NCBI RefSeq assembly: GCF_029227915.1
Contig: NC_079880.1
Location: 32,421,501 to 32,485,500, forward strand
Direction: 5' to 3'
Source of the DNA: Hydractinia symbiolongicarpus
Taxonomy: Eukaryota; Cnidaria; Hydrozoa; Anthoathecata; Hydractiniidae
Length of the DNA: 64,000 nt
The notes under the pieces were generated by a model, which worked only from the letters and a program-made list of their open reading frames with translations, searched no databases and had not been told where the DNA came from. Positions 22,435 through 34,399 of this stretch are shown here, one piece after another (within the stretch, counting starts at the first letter, position 1; every line of letters begins with the position of its first letter). Both the position numbers and the translations under genes were made by a program.

Positions 22435-23110
22435 ATGGAAGTGTTGCTATTTTGACTTTAACTGCATCATGATCTGAAAAAAAAACATTTTTTTTTATAT
22501 GGGTTACATTCAGCGAGTCACATATATCCTTTTTAATGTACACATGGTCAATAAATGATCCTGAAATGTGAGTCAGTAAGTGAGTCAATAAGGTCGTAAT
22601 TTCTTAATGGATTTTCAAGTTGAATAGAAGAGTTATGAGTTGTGTTCAATGCATTAATGTTAAAGTCTATGATATATATGGATATTATCTTGACAGACAG
22701 ACATGAAGTGTGATATTACATACAGAAAGTTTGCCACTGATAGTGATTGCTTACGATATAACAACAAAATATTAAACTCTTGTTCCTGAATAGCATACAC
22801 TTTTACAGTAACCAGCAGCGCACCTTTTAACGTCCAAATATCAACAATCCCGATATTTGATTGAACACAACATGCTAAGCTGCAAAATTTATCATTGCTC
22901 TACTGTGAATTGATTCAAGGTCGAATTGATCAAACCCAAGTCATCATTGTTGGAAATCTGAGTTTCAGTAAGACACAATGTGTCACTATCACATAAAGCT
23001 TCATCTGATAAAATATCAGTTGCATGTTTTTTCAGTGATCGTACATTCAGCAACATGACGGTCAATGATGATTCTTCTTTACATAAACGATTGATAGAGG
23101 TCATGATATA
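22435..23110 (-). pseudogene. Helentron C-terminal AP-type endonuclease domain
   Basis: Following the helicase in the same direction, the frame reads TVMLLNVRSLKKHATDIL, then SDTLCLTETQISNNDD, where the LNVRSL and TET motifs begin exonuclease/endonuclease/phosphatase folds. After breaks near 22890, further pieces are readable: FNILLLYRKQ, IDFNINALNTTHNSS (GDFN expected), HISGSFIDHVYIK and the terminal SDHDAVKVKIATL near 22478-22440. An endonuclease fused behind the PIF1 helicase separates Helentrons from classical Helitrons. At least three frameshifts or stops. Confidence 0.75.
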
Positions 23111-24700
23111 ATTATTTTGCAATGTTTCGTATTCTAAGATGGCTTTTGGATCATCGCGTATAGCAGATGACTTGTATTCTGGTATAAAATGTAATCCCTT
23201 CATAGCAGTCACTCTACTCAGTGCTACATACATTTGACCATAATTAAAACTTCTCTGTTTCAGCAGATTGAAGCTCGCCACTACCTCTGGAAATTGCTTA
23301 CCTTGAACTTTATGCACAGTACATGCTCATGTTAACATTAATGGAAATTGTGTTCTTCTAATAGTCACAGATGAAGCACTCTTTTGAGAAAAATATTTGT
23401 TTCTGATTTTGTTATAGGTACTACATTTTTATGTTTTCCATATACATCTGCATTCTTTTGCTTAATTCCAATACTGTCATCTTCAAATTTAACATAAATC
23501 ACCTTTCAAGTCATTAACTACACTATCCATCTTAATATGATAAACAGTTCCTATTTGTCCATTTGTGAGTTTGCTTTCAATATCAATGTTAGCAGTCAAC
23601 ATGACCTTTGCACCAACTTTCAACGTTAAAGTGCGAGCAAGTCCTCCAGTTTCCATTTGACCTCGAGAAGTTGGTACATTTTTCGGAATGGTATCAATGG
23701 AATCAATCTTCACTGAGGGAGTGTCCAGTTTTTTGAGCATACAATTGTTGTGATTCGATAGAGGTTTATTTTCCGCCCATATATGTACAGCATTTTTTGG
23801 ATAATCATCGTCAGTTTCAGAAATGAACTTGGATTTTAGAAGAGTTTCGGCATCATCATCCAGCCCTGCGATTCTGATTTTGTTGAGCAAATCAATCAAA
23901 GAAATGTCACCTTTCTGGCGCATAACTTCGGTCAGTTCTGCAATTCTGAAATGCCTCCACATTGAAAACATATTTAGCATTGCATCCTGATATTCTGCAT
24001 ATACTGGTCTTTGCTGAATAGGAGGGAGTTGATAAAAATCATCACATGCAATCACAGATTCTTTGCATACATGATTTCCTGTGACACGCCAAATATTTCG
24101 ACCTTTGATGAATATGTAACAGTAAGTAATTTGAAGCCATTGAAATTTCATCAATGATGATTTTCAATTCCGATAACTTTTGTCTTAATGTTGCACGCTT
24201 CTTGTCACTTAATTTAGGGATGTGTTTTTTTAAAATTTCCGACAGGTATAGCTAATCCTAAGTGAATTGTGGTCCCATTAATGTTAACTGAAGCTACTCC
24301 AGTTGGTGCAAGAAGTAATACTTTTGGTTTGTCATATTCCCCAGAATGATAAGACAGTGTTTTTGTCAATGAGTGGTAAATAGTTTTCACAAGTTGCGAC
24401 TTCCCACAACCACCACTACCTGTCCAAAATATATTGGATCAATTTGTGATTTCACAGTAGTTGATAAATTTTTAATGCAATCCCTTGAACATTTTATAAC
24501 AGCTTCAAATATTTCTCTCTGTTTATGGTTCAATGTCCTTATATTTGCATTGATTTCATCACCATGAATTGGTGAAGCGTTGTTACCTATAGTAGGAGGT
24601 AGCACAGATTGCTCATCAAGAAGACATTCCTCTTCATAATCTTCAATTGCCTCCGCAGTGTTCAATAATTCCTGTACTTCATCATTCCCCTGCTGAGCAT
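23111..24700 (-). pseudogene. Helentron PIF1-like helicase domain
   Basis: The Walker A region GSGGCGKSQLVK is readable at about 24410-24370 but frameshifted. LLLAPTGVASVNINGTTIH follows. Walker B reads LKIIIDEISM near 24160, then VIACDDFYQLPPIQQRPVY near 24040, VHIWAENKPLSNHN near 23780, GAKVMLTANIDIESKLTNGQ near 23600, and the terminal HKVQGKQFPEVV...YVALSRVTAMKGLHF at 23317-23180. This is the motif order of PIF1 helicases in Helitrons, which unwind the strand displaced in rolling-circle transposition. Frameshifts at about 24400, 24240, 24150, 23490 and 23330 leave it dead. Confidence 0.9.
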
Positions 24701-27105
24701 ATGAATTTAGTTATTGACCATGTCCCTGTGATAATTATTGATGGCATCTTCCATTAAATCTGAGAATAGTTCAAAAAAAGTTTTATTCTCATTGACAATG
24801 TCCAGCACTGTTGGTTGCATCAAATTATTCATATAACTACCAGTATCTGGACACTTTAGTGTAGATTCATCTCGAAAAGGGAAAAACATGAACAGCATGT
24901 GATGGGCATATTCTTCTGTTTTTTGTGCCTGTTCGGTACGTGATACCGCAACACAGATTTAACCCTTCGACATTTTAGCTTTTCTTTTGATGACATAAGT
25001 GGCAATACACTTGGGTACATATTTGGGTTATGGTTTTCTTCAATGATATCATCGACTAGAACTGTAGGCTGATTATCGTTTTCTGAATGATCATTTGTTT
25101 TCAAGTAATAATGGGAAAGAAATTCTGCATAACACAATGCATCAACGATAGCATACTTCCCTTTCAAAAATTTTACATTAGGTCTATCTATGTACCTATC
25201 TAACATATTCCGCTTGAATATATCAATACTATCTTCTGGTAGTTCTTTGATCTCTTCCTCACTACGGAAAACTTTATAGCGATGACAGCTGGGAAAGACT
25301 TTCGGAGCCAAAGCTCAGGCATAACATGATAACGCTTCTTGAATGGAGCATTCCCGTTTAGTTACATAAGCTCTAGCAACTGACGTTATTTGTTCGTATG
25401 TAGTTTTGTTCATCAGTGAATCTTCTTTTGCAGCCTGTCTCATTGCCTCAGTAGATTCATCTTTCGACTTGGAAAAATATGCGCACATGTAACTAACTGA
25501 TTTGTAATAATTTATCACTAGTTGGATATCTATATTCGCTTGCCAAGCCATCAATCCTTCAACAAAATAGTTATTAACACAACAGGAGCTTAAAATGAAT
25601 CTGATAGTCTGTATCACTAGAAACAGACAAAGCACTGTAATAATGTGCTTCATCTACTCCAATATCTGCAAGTATTTCACTTATGGTTTTCAATTCCACA
25701 TAGTTTTCCTTCAATGGATCTAAAAAGTTTATTTTTCTTGGATTTAAATTTTTGTCAATAAAGTCTTTCACCTTATTCAAAATGTTATGACGATTTTGCA
25801 ACAAATCACCTTTTTCTTCTTCAGATAGGTCATCAGATAATGGTTCAGCGATAATGGTGCGGTCACAAAAACATATCGACCAAAACTGTACCTTCATTCA
25901 ACATTTTTATATTTGCGGCATGATTTAGAATGGGAATGTATTTGGTATGACTTCACTAGATTGTACAACTCAGGTTCTTCATTACTGTTTGGTAGGTGAA
26001 CCTTTATTATAGCATCAATATATGCCAAATATTCATCTTTTGTCTCTATTCTAAGTTTAGGTCCATCGATCACCCATATGACTGAGTGGACATGCGGGCT
26101 TAATCCACACTGAAACTCGACACAAATGGCGTGATATTTAACTTTTCCTAAAGGACCATCATCAATAATTTTTTTGAAGAAAACTTCCACTTTATATTGA
26201 AAGTGTCTAGCCAATAAAACTGGGTTACTATTTCATAGTTTACACCGTTCAAAATAATCTATTTTATCTATATCTTCATCAGAAATGTCAAGCGCATTCA
26301 GTTTACCAAATCTTAAATCAGCATATGATAATGCGAGGAAAAATGTGGGCAAACCAAGTTGTTTAACCGTAGCTAAAACTTCAAACAAAAATCTTTTCCA
26401 GTATGCTGGGGTTCCCTTGATAGTATTCATGAAACTATATGCATTTTCACTAGCCACAAATGAACTTACCGTTTCCTTAAAATTTCTACTGAGCATACCC
26501 GCAGTTTGCTATCTTCCTCTGAGTTTTTTCATTGCAATGTTGATACTATTAGTTAAACGTTGTTGTTGCCAAATTGAATGAACAAAAAATATATAATCTG
26601 GCTCTGATGCAAATCTTTGTTTATAATTCAATAGCCTTTGATTAAAATACTTAGATGGAGATAATTTGATCTTACGATCAACTTTATACCCAAACACTCC
26701 AGTAGGAAATAAGTATGGATGTGTTAACTCTTCACAGAATTGATCACTCAAAACACCCAATGGATTTTTACCTTCACAAGGAGCGATCGAAACATTCTCA
26801 GTTTTAATAACTGGAATCTCAGATGTCAATGTAGTTTCATTACAACCAAATCTATGTTGATCTAAGGGATTTTCCTCTATTTCTTCTGGAATGTCATGTG
26901 TAGAGCTACCTTGCTCATTCTCATCAGTAGAATTTTCATTTTGCATAATCGAACTAGTGTTTAACTGCTCCATGTTTATTGTGATTTCTGCATACAATGG
27001 GTTATTAAGCTTCAAATATAACAGAGCAGCTTTAACAACATATTGTCTTACTGGTTCAAACAGTACGTGGCCATAGAAAACATGCTTTTGTTTCATTTTT
27101 AGCAT
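24701..27105 (-). pseudogene. Helentron Rep (HUH nuclease) region
   Basis: Upstream pieces read MLKMKQKHVFYGHVLFEPV and FCEELTHPYLFPTGVFGYK, the Helitron-like N-terminal region. Around 26230-26500 comes KGTPAYWKRFLFEVLATVKQ. The HUH motif is GLSPHVHSVIWVID near 26100, with both histidines present. HSKSCRKYKN follows. The tyrosine motif block reads MAWQANIDIQLVINYYKSVS near 25550-25490, with two tyrosines available. Rep nicks and joins single strands through this tyrosine in rolling-circle transposition. Frame breaks occur near 26500, 26225, 25895, 25585, 25315, 24960 and 24705. The catalytic residues survive although the reading frame does not. Confidence 0.9.
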
Positions 27106-27818
27106 AATTACACCATTGCTATCAGCACCTCTAGGTGAATTATTACAAACATCATCTGCCTAAAGTGGTACATTACATATTGTACCTTTCACTTTCGGAG
27201 ATTGTCCTTTTGGCATTATTACGACTTTTTAAAAAATAATCTTCCGTGAAATTTTGATTTTTCGAGTTTTCTTAAATCAATCAACTCTTCTGGTATTTCA
27301 CAAATATATAATTTGTTACATACAGCTTGACATGGGACAACTTTCTTCTTCAATTTCTTATCACATGTCAGACATATATATGCCTCATTATCAATGCTGA
27401 TAACATGGGAAAAATACAAATCACTACTTAACTCTGCATATCGATCTTTGAATATTTTAACTGAACGCCGATATAGACATCTGTTGCAAACAACACAAAC
27501 ATAATATGGGCCTTTTGCAACTTCTTGTCTGAACTTGATCACTTTCTTTGTACATTTTGCTTTCATATTTTTTTGTATGTCACATTCACCTAATTGGGTA
27601 CACTTCTTTTTATCAGACCGTTTGGCAGTGTATGATTTCATTTGTTCCTTTCTTTGATTGTGTTTAGCACTACCAACTAAATTTTGATAATATTTTCTAT
27701 TCTTCAGTCTCTTGATAAAAGCTGCAATAGTGGATATTTCTAATTCTGTCAGATTAATTTTCACCGGTTGTATCTCGTAGTATTGCGAAGTTATTAGGCG
27801 CTGTTCACATCTAGCCAT
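27106..27818 (-). pseudogene. Helentron N-terminal cysteine-rich region
   Basis: The start codon at 27818 opens MARCEQRLITSQYYEIQP. A basic stretch with many Lys follows, then two zinc-ribbon-like pairs, YYCVCVVCNRC-type (as YVCVVCNRCLYRRSV) and YICLTCDKKLKKKVVPCQAV. LRKLEKSKF and, after a frameshift near 27240, VVIMPKGQSPKVKGTICNVP follow, with an in-frame TAG near 27160. This matches the usual beginning of animal Helitron/Helentron polyproteins. It starts 92 bp from, and divergent to, the HIRAN gene. Confidence 0.8.
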
Positions 27819-27910
27819 AGAACGTTCGCTTTCAAGTTTCGAATGTTTACTTTTTATCCAAGAATAATATAATAACTTGCAAAAACTTCACTTGCAAAAA
27901 CAAAGACAAA
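27819..27910. promoter_or_regulatory. Short divergent interval between Helentron and HIRAN genes
   Basis: Only 92 bp separates the Helentron start codon (27818, minus) from the HIRAN start codon (27911, plus). It contains AATAATATAATAAC and repeats of ACTTGCAAAAAC. Any promoter here must serve both directions. No clear TATA position can be assigned. Confidence 0.35.
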
Positions 27911-28532
27911 ATGGCTCGTGCAAACAAGAGTTTCGTTTTTTCAGCTGCTATTCGTGGTTTTCACGTGTATCGTGATGTTTGGGGCCCATCTGAGGAAGAA
28001 AAGTTAACGTGTTTATTTGAAGAAAATAATGTCTTTGACATGTTCGCAATCAAAACATTACAAGCTGATGGTGGTGTCCAAACAACCGTTGGCCATTTGC
28101 CGAGGGAGACATCTCGGCCAACAAAGTTTCTGACAGGACAGAGGTGCCAATGTGGAAGCAGAACTGACAGTTACACACTATCGACGATCCCCGTTATTCC
28201 AGGGGGGTTTGGAAATTCCATGCATCATCAAAGTAACAATGCCAGCTAGTGTCCTGGGACATCTTCTTTTGAAAAGATATGAGGAACTCGTACTCAAACT
28301 TTATTGTGAGCCGAAGGAAGAAATTATTATAGGATCATTTATTGAACAAATACCAGTTGTTATTGCCGATCCAAATCAACATATCAATCAACAGAGAAAT
28401 AAGAAGAAGAAGAAGAGAAAAGCGACTGACCAAACAAACGTACCGAAATCAAAGGATATTCGGTCCTTCTTTAACAGGAACGGAGGTCCAGCCAAAAATA
28501 AGAACAAGAATAATACAATTATTATAGATTGA
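27911..28532 (+). pseudogene. HIRAN-domain protein with PIP-like tail, one frameshift
   Basis: Frame 1 reads FVFSAAIRGFHVYRDVWGP, then NNVFDMFAIKTLQADGG and TVGHLPRETSRPTKFL. After one small indel near 28125-28140 the other frame continues ANVEAELTVTHYRR, PLFQGGLEIPCIIKV, a Lys-rich stretch (RNKKKKKRKATDQ) and KDIRSFFNRNGGP, ending NNTIIID. The RGxxVY...NxxDxxAI...VGHLPRE...GGLEIPC order is the HIRAN domain, known from HLTF/Rad5 for binding DNA 3' ends. KDIRSFF is like a degenerate PCNA-binding (PIP) box. About 205 residues apart from the indel, which is close to intact compared with its neighbour. It may be captured Helentron cargo or a separate TE protein. Confidence 0.75.
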
Positions 28533-28639
28533 GATTGATTTATTTATAATCTACTTAAAAGATGTAGACTACTTGTTAGTATTTTCGATGTTCTGCTGAG
28601 AAAGATAAACGTAAAAATATTATCAAGTACAAAAATTTG

Positions 28640-28815
28640 ATTTTTTTCTTTGATTTCGCGAACTTTCATTTTCGCGATTGTAAAATTTCAAATAATTTCG
28701 CGGGGATTAATTTTCGCGAATCAAGGGCCTTCAAAATTTTCGCGTGGACTAAATTTCGCGAAAATGGCCAAAATTCGCGAAAACCGCGAAAATTAATCCA
28801 CGCGAAAATTTATCC
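28640..28815. repeat. Cluster of TTCGCGAA boxes (MITE-like)
   Basis: About ten copies of TTCGCG or CGCGAA occur in 175 bp (TTTCGCGAACTTTC, TTTTCGCGATTG, GGGATTAATTTTCGCG, then inverted CGCGAAAATTAATCC, CGCGAAAATTTATCC). The two halves are roughly inverted copies. CpG-rich words persist in an AT-rich background. No duplication located. Confidence 0.6.
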
Positions 28816-28829
28816 ACTTAAGGTATACA

Positions 28830-29150
28830 ATTCTGTTTCAATATTATTTTTGTTGGAAATGAGAGCCTTTGCTATGCTTCACACAATGTTGACAAAAAGA
28901 TTATGGAGAACTTTCCTCGTAATGAAAGAGGACTTTTTGCATCAATATTTCCCCATGATGTTGCTGATGAATTTACAGGAAATAAAAACTTAGATAGGAA
29001 GTCATGTGTCATCAAGGAACCCATTTATAATCGTAAAAATACAAGATTCTGCTCTTTAATGAATATGCTTGGTCTTGCAATAATTATTGGGAAAAATATT
29101 AAAACCGTATACCCTCATGATATAGATGACATCCATGGAAGTTTTGATAA
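28830..29150 (+). pseudogene. Unidentified coding fragment
   Basis: The frame reads FCYASHNVDKKIMENFPRNE, then RGLFASIFPHDVADEFTG, VIKEPIYNRKNTRFCSL and MNMLGLAIIIGKNIKTVYPH. This looks like real protein sequence: balanced composition, and a hydrophobic helix MLGLAIIIG. I cannot name the family. It fades out after HDIDDIHGSF. A short TE or gene exon fragment is likely. Confidence 0.35.
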
Positions 29151-29298
29151 TGGGTTGATTACCCCAACAACAAGTACGGAATATACGAGCGAGCGCTGTT
29201 TCCGACGTTCTGCGATAAGTCGGGAACGAAGTTTCTTTTCGGATTCTGCACTACAATGTAACCCGAGTTTTCGGGTTATGCGCATGCGCATGAGAATA

Positions 29299-29306
29299 GT
29301 ATAAAT
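29299..29306 (+). promoter_or_regulatory. Putative TATA box
   Basis: GTATAAATG lies 76 bp upstream of the ATG at 29376 and just after a GC-rich ATGCGCATGCGCATGAG stretch. The arrangement suits a TE promoter, perhaps an LTR or DIRS terminal region. Confidence 0.3.
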
Positions 29307-29375
29307 GCACGTGTTGTATCCTCGGCCAAGCCTCGGTCTTTGGTCCCGTGGAAAGCATCGCAAACTTTACACAGC

Positions 29376-29612
29376 ATGTCGAATCCTGAAGAACTCGATA
29401 CACATATCCAACAGCTGGTGGAAGATACACTTCAACGTCACCAAGAGCAAACATTGGCAGCTGCTACCTCTGTTGCTGAAACAATTGCTTCACGTCTCTT
29501 AGACAGCCAACTGTCAAAGATTGATAAAGCGTTGGAATCGCAAAAGAAATTGGCCAACAATATAACAAGTTACTCCAATACTGTTGTTTTTTCTGTTCTA
29601 ACTTATTGTTAG
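29376..29612 (+). CDS. Coiled-coil N-terminal fragment, probably of a TE ORF1
   Basis: MSNPEELDTHIQQLVEDTLQ is followed by TLAAATSVAETIASRLLDSQ and LSKIDKALESQKKLANNI, a heptad-rich helical stretch, before the frame drifts at NITSYSNTVV to a stop at 29612. The upstream TATA, abrupt loss of coding character near 29570 and no downstream partner suggest the 5' end of a retroelement structural ORF. Family not recognised. Confidence 0.35.
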   Translation: MSNPEELDTHIQQLVEDTLQRHQEQTLAAATSVAETIASRLLDSQLSKIDKALESQKKLANNITSYSNTVVFSVLTYC

Positions 29613-32303
29613 GAAGATGTGAAAAGAAATGAATAACCATTATGTAGTCAAGAATGGGTGAGGTGAGAAAAACGCCATTTGGGTTATTTGAGCCAAATCA
29701 CTTTGTATATACCTCCTACTACCATTAAAAAAGACAAAACGTCAGCAACAATGACTTTAAATGACAAAGGTTTAAGAGTAAGAAGTAATTTATTACTTGT
29801 ATTTTTAAAAGAAAAAGTTACATACATTGCAAGTAAACATTCAGCTTTATTTCTTAGAAATAATTAATAATGCATTAGCTGCACATATTTTTATGTTGTA
29901 CCCAAATATTTGAAAGAATTTACATATTCTTGCCGTAGTGCCAGTAACGACAAGTTCTTGTGAGAGATCTATATCAATGCAACGACGAGCAAAGACATAT
30001 TTAAGAAGCTCAATGACCCAGGTATGATTCTGCAATATAACATTGCGTTTTAAGGAGAATGTGACATTTTTAATATTGTCGTGTATCTTAATTTATGGAG
30101 TTATCTGTTTTGATTGTGAAACACCACATTAAGTGCATTTTATTATAATTTTAAAACTTTTGTTGAGGATCGATTTAATGGCTTGGTGTTGCTAAATATC
30201 CACAACAAGATGAAAATAAATTTAGATGACATAATCGATATGCTGGCAATAAAATATCCAAAAAAACTTAAATGTTAGATATCCTGAACGACGATTAAAA
30301 GTGTAACAGTCTTGATTATTATCTGTTGTTTAAATGTCCCCGTATATAAATTCCCTAAAAATAATAACGCATGACACCTTACTCAAGCTGTACAAAAAAC
30401 ATTCCAAAATATAATCTTCGTCAGCTAAAAAACTAAAAAAACCACCTACACCTACTTAGCAAAGATGAGTCTGAGAGATGATTTTAAGCTAGTTTAGCCG
30501 TTAAAGGGCGTTGGCTTCCAGTTGGGGGCTCACAACCCCCCCCCCCCAAACCCCCAGTTGTAAAATTACCGCCCTGGCGGACGGTGAAGCCTCTTCGAGG
30601 CTTTTTTACACCAGTCAAAAAAAATCCTAGATCCGCCCCTGATAAGTGGCGTGACTAAGTGTAAATTTGACGAAAAATGCAAGCAATGATGTCGACGTTC
30701 TGGGGATTACGATACGGGTGTTGCAAACGAAGCGCGTTAAAAAATCAGTTCAGATTCTAATTTTTTTGCGCTGAAAAGCCACTGTTCACTGTCCTCTCCA
30801 TTTCGCCTATGGCGATGTTGACGTCAAAGTTGTGACGTCGCTACCATATAGACTGACAGGGTTGCAAATTATAGCTTACAGATTTTGACTGATTCGTTTT
30901 AACTAATCAATCACTCAGACAGTCAAAAATTTTTTTTAAACAAAATCTGAAATATATTATATATAATTATAAACTTTACAAGTGACAAGAAAATAGCTAG
31001 CTAAACAGCAAAACAAAGTTCTCCTTTTCTCAAACTGATATAGTACAGGCGATTGTGCGTAACATAATCGGGTTTCAATATATTGAAACATAAAAAATTT
31101 TAAAAATCTCTTAGTTGACAAGTCGACTCGTTGCATTTGATATCTCGAGACAATCAACATCTACTTTTATCAACCTTCATTTTGTATTTCTTGATCCTCG
31201 AATACAGATTATTGCTGAACGCAGTAAACAAAATAATAATTTCGTCCGAAGCCAGTTTAACGGTCAGTTTGTAACGGTCAGTCAAAAATCAAATAGCTAT
31301 GGTCCGCAACCCTCCCCATCTCAATTTAGAGGTATGTGACGTCAAAATCGTGACGTAATTTTTACACTCTATGCGTAGTCCAACAATATGTGGCCTGTAG
31401 CGGCGTAGAAAATTTAGGTTCCATACTGTGTGGTTACTTATAACCTGTTAGGCTATAGTTTTAACTCCCATCCTTCAAGATCAGTAGCTTTAGCTTGCAT
31501 TCGTTGGTACTAACATGGCCTGATTTAAAGTGTGCTAATGTTAAATCTTTTCGTGAAATGCAAAAAGAACTTTTAGAAAGTGTTCATTCTGGGAGATTTT
31601 TGTTTTCTGGAGATATTTACCCCTTGGTTGGTAAAATTCAGGTGGAGATAACTAGCTATATAGCTATACTAGCCGAATTCCCGTGGAAGAATCCACTGAA
31701 TCACTTATTGAGTCCTTTTGAGGGGTGCCAAATGAAAACATAAAACTCAGTAATTTGAATTTTCAAAACTCACATTTCAACCTCGACCCCGGGCTCTTTG
31801 TCTCTTTTATAAAACAGCTGAAACAAAACGTCTAAAAATATAAGCATGTGCAACAAAAAAATAATAAAAAAAATTATGAAATAAAAATGGAAAATGTCCA
31901 AAAAAATCAAAGGCGTCAACAACCGTTACGTAAAAAGCGAAGTACGCAAAAACTATATAACTGCTTTGCCATTCCAGAAATACACCAGGGAAAAAAAGGA
32001 TACCAAACATTAAAAAAATCCAACATTTTTCAAAGTCATACAAAATCAGCTGTTTAGTCTATTGCAAACGCCAAACCTTCCAAAATTATACTCAAAATAT
32101 AAGAAATTAATAGTTGAAAACACATAAAAGAGAAATATAAAAACTTGAATCATTTAGTATATTGTATATCTACCGAAATATTTCAATCCAAAATATTAAA
32201 AGAACAGACCCAAACTTATAGTTAAGAAAATCACGCATAAAATCAAAGAAGATAACAATGCAGCGTTTTCGAATTTAAGAATCGAATATATTTCAAACGG
32301 CAA
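29613..32303. other. Mostly non-coding interval with scraps of MITEs
   Basis: The segment 30525-30641 has a C-run, AACCCCCAGTTG and the end word GATCCGCCCCTG, resembling the hAT-like end at 48740. A palindrome GTTTCAATATATTGAAAC lies at about 31070. AACCTCGACCCCGGGCTC at about 31780 resembles the right terminus of elements A/B. No gene can be supported. Confidence 0.4.
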
Positions 32304-33880
32304 CGTAACAGATGTAAACATTGATTTAAGTTTAGGTTTTAGGTATAGGTTTTTTATAACGACATCAACACTGAATCACACAATCTGTAGTGTGAGAAAC
32401 AGTAACAACAGAAGAATTACTTTTTACATGTTTATGTAAATTCTTTTCTAGGATATATACGCTGTTTTCATAAGAATAGTGGGTTTTAGTTTCAGCCTCG
32501 ATGTTCTAAACTTCTTTGACAAATGCTATCCTCATTTTTCTCAATATGTTTTAACATGACTATGGCCTGAAAACATATAATGTCTTAATGAAAAAAAAAG
32601 CATGCTATAAGTTACTATGGCTAGCTAATGGCAATTCTACTACATGTAACGGCCGATTGCTTGGACAAAAAAAGTTCAGTTCGTTTGATATACAATAAAA
32701 AAAGTAAACTTCTAATAAATTTTGTGCGTCATACAAATGTTCATATTTAAAACAAACTATTAAGCTTAGACATATTCTTAGGATATTCTGTCCCATTGTT
32801 TAGAGTATATTCTTACAAAAAAAAGTTCTTAACTTTTTTGACAGATACTATCTTCGTGGCCTAAAAATATATAATGCCTCAATTAAAAAAGCTTGCTATA
32901 AGTTGCTATAGCTATTGGCATTTTTTTAATATTTATTTAGAACAAACAATCGAGGTTGGACATATTCTTAAGGTATCTTTAACTGACACTGAGTATATTC
33001 TTACAAAAAAAATATGTTCAGGCTGAAGAAAAACATATTTAACTTCATATTTAGGGGAAAGTTTAGCTGGAAGCGTGTAAACGGCTTTAAAACGTTATTC
33101 ACCTAAATTCATTTCTCTACCAGATAATCTAAACAACACACCTGCTTTTCTTTCGCTTTCTCAGTAGTAGCTAGCGTTCTCTGGATAAAAGTCCAATCAG
33201 TTTTTTACTTCGATTACTAAACTTCGCTTCATCCCAAAGAAAACAAATTGAAAATGTATAGCTAGCTACAATTCTCTGATACATTTCCAATCTGTTCTCT
33301 TTTTGACGTTATATCATCGTACGTTTTTCTTCTTTATAACAAATATTTCTGGCAACAACATAAACTTTTTTCATTCTCGCGCGCTCGACAACAACAGTAG
33401 CTCTACAACAACAGTTCTGTTTTTTACATTTTAGATTCGAATTATCATTCGAATTCGATAGTTTTTTTAAAAAAGAAAGCAACCTCGGTCCCAAAACACA
33501 AAAATGATAGAAAAAACAAATAAGCTTTAATCTAACCTCATGATGAATAAACATTGTTTGAAATAACTTTTTTCAGGATTACTTTGAAAAAGAGACAACT
33601 TTCTTCGCTTCGGTTTTCATTTTTCAGTTGATAAACTTTGTTTCCGTGAGATACACATGGTAAACCAGGGGTAAAATTAAAATATTCTATCTATAACGAT
33701 CAACGGGGCATTTAAAACAGAATACAAATAAAGACATTTAAAAATAAAATAAAAATTAGCTTTAATAAAACAAAGAAAAAGAGTTTTGTTTTTTAAAGTA
33801 ATAAGAAAAGAGAATTAAATATTTAAATAGTAACCCCCTGATTTGCGTTTTTAACTTGGTAAATTTTAGCGGTTAATGAA
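32304..33880 (-). mobile_element. Inner segment of a long Helitron variant (inverted copy of 62690-64000)
   Basis: Read on the minus strand this matches the plus strand from about 62690 to the window end, with scattered differences. Shared landmarks include AATCAGGGGGTTA at one edge, GGGACCGAGGTTGCTTCC-like, GTATGACGCACAAAATT and GTTTACATCTGTTACG. No coding content. On the minus strand it continues directly from a Helitron 5' unit (34399 leftward), so it is probably the interior of a longer non-autonomous Helitron. Confidence 0.65.
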
Positions 33881-33889
33881 ATATAAGGG

Positions 33890-34399
33890 TTTAAAAATTT
33901 TGCTGACGTCAGCAATGACCTGTCGAAACTTTTTTTTAGAAATTTGTATACCTGTTGCCTTCATCGTATAGATCTTGAAACGCTAATCAAGAAAATGCAT
34001 AGGATCATGTATTTTTGACAAACGGTTGCAGATATATTAGGGTTTAAAGGTTTTTTGATGACGTCATCAACCCGTACATTCCGAAACGGATTTAGGGACT
34101 CAGGTTTGGGAAACTAACCCAAATTGGTCCCAGGTGGTCCTTAGTTACCCACGCAGTGAAAAATCATTGACGTCACCACCTTGTTTCCAAGTTATTTGGC
34201 CTCAAAGTTTTAAGTGCACGGTAACGGCTTCATTAATTTAATATAGGATATTGACGTTAAGGTGGTGTTATTGAAGTCGCGCCGTAACGTCAGAAAATTT
34301 AACATATTAGACATAACTTTTTCGGCAACATCAAAGGAAAATGAAGACATCCACTTTGCCTGTTACAAAGAGACACACTCTCTGTATTATTATAAGAGA
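33890..34399 (-). mobile_element. Helitron-like unit, 5' part
   Basis: On the minus strand it starts TCTCTTATAATAATACAG at 34399, directly abutting the CTAG of its neighbour. It carries the conserved interior (CTTGGAAAC, TTTCACTGCGTGGGTAAC, TTTCGGAATG). It lacks the 3' hairpin: near 33890 it passes into the long segment instead. Confidence 0.75.

Noticed and set aside
28513-28530. TCTATAATAATTGTATT on the minus strand as a Helitron 5' end enclosing the HIRAN gene
   Set aside because: It coincides with the last codons of the HIRAN frame, matches only about 13 AT-rich bases of the head and lacks the GTGTCTGTCTG follow-on.
30805-31370. TGACGTCA-type words on both sides as a MITE
   Set aside because: The flanks do not pair beyond the short GACGTCAAA-GTGACGT phrase.
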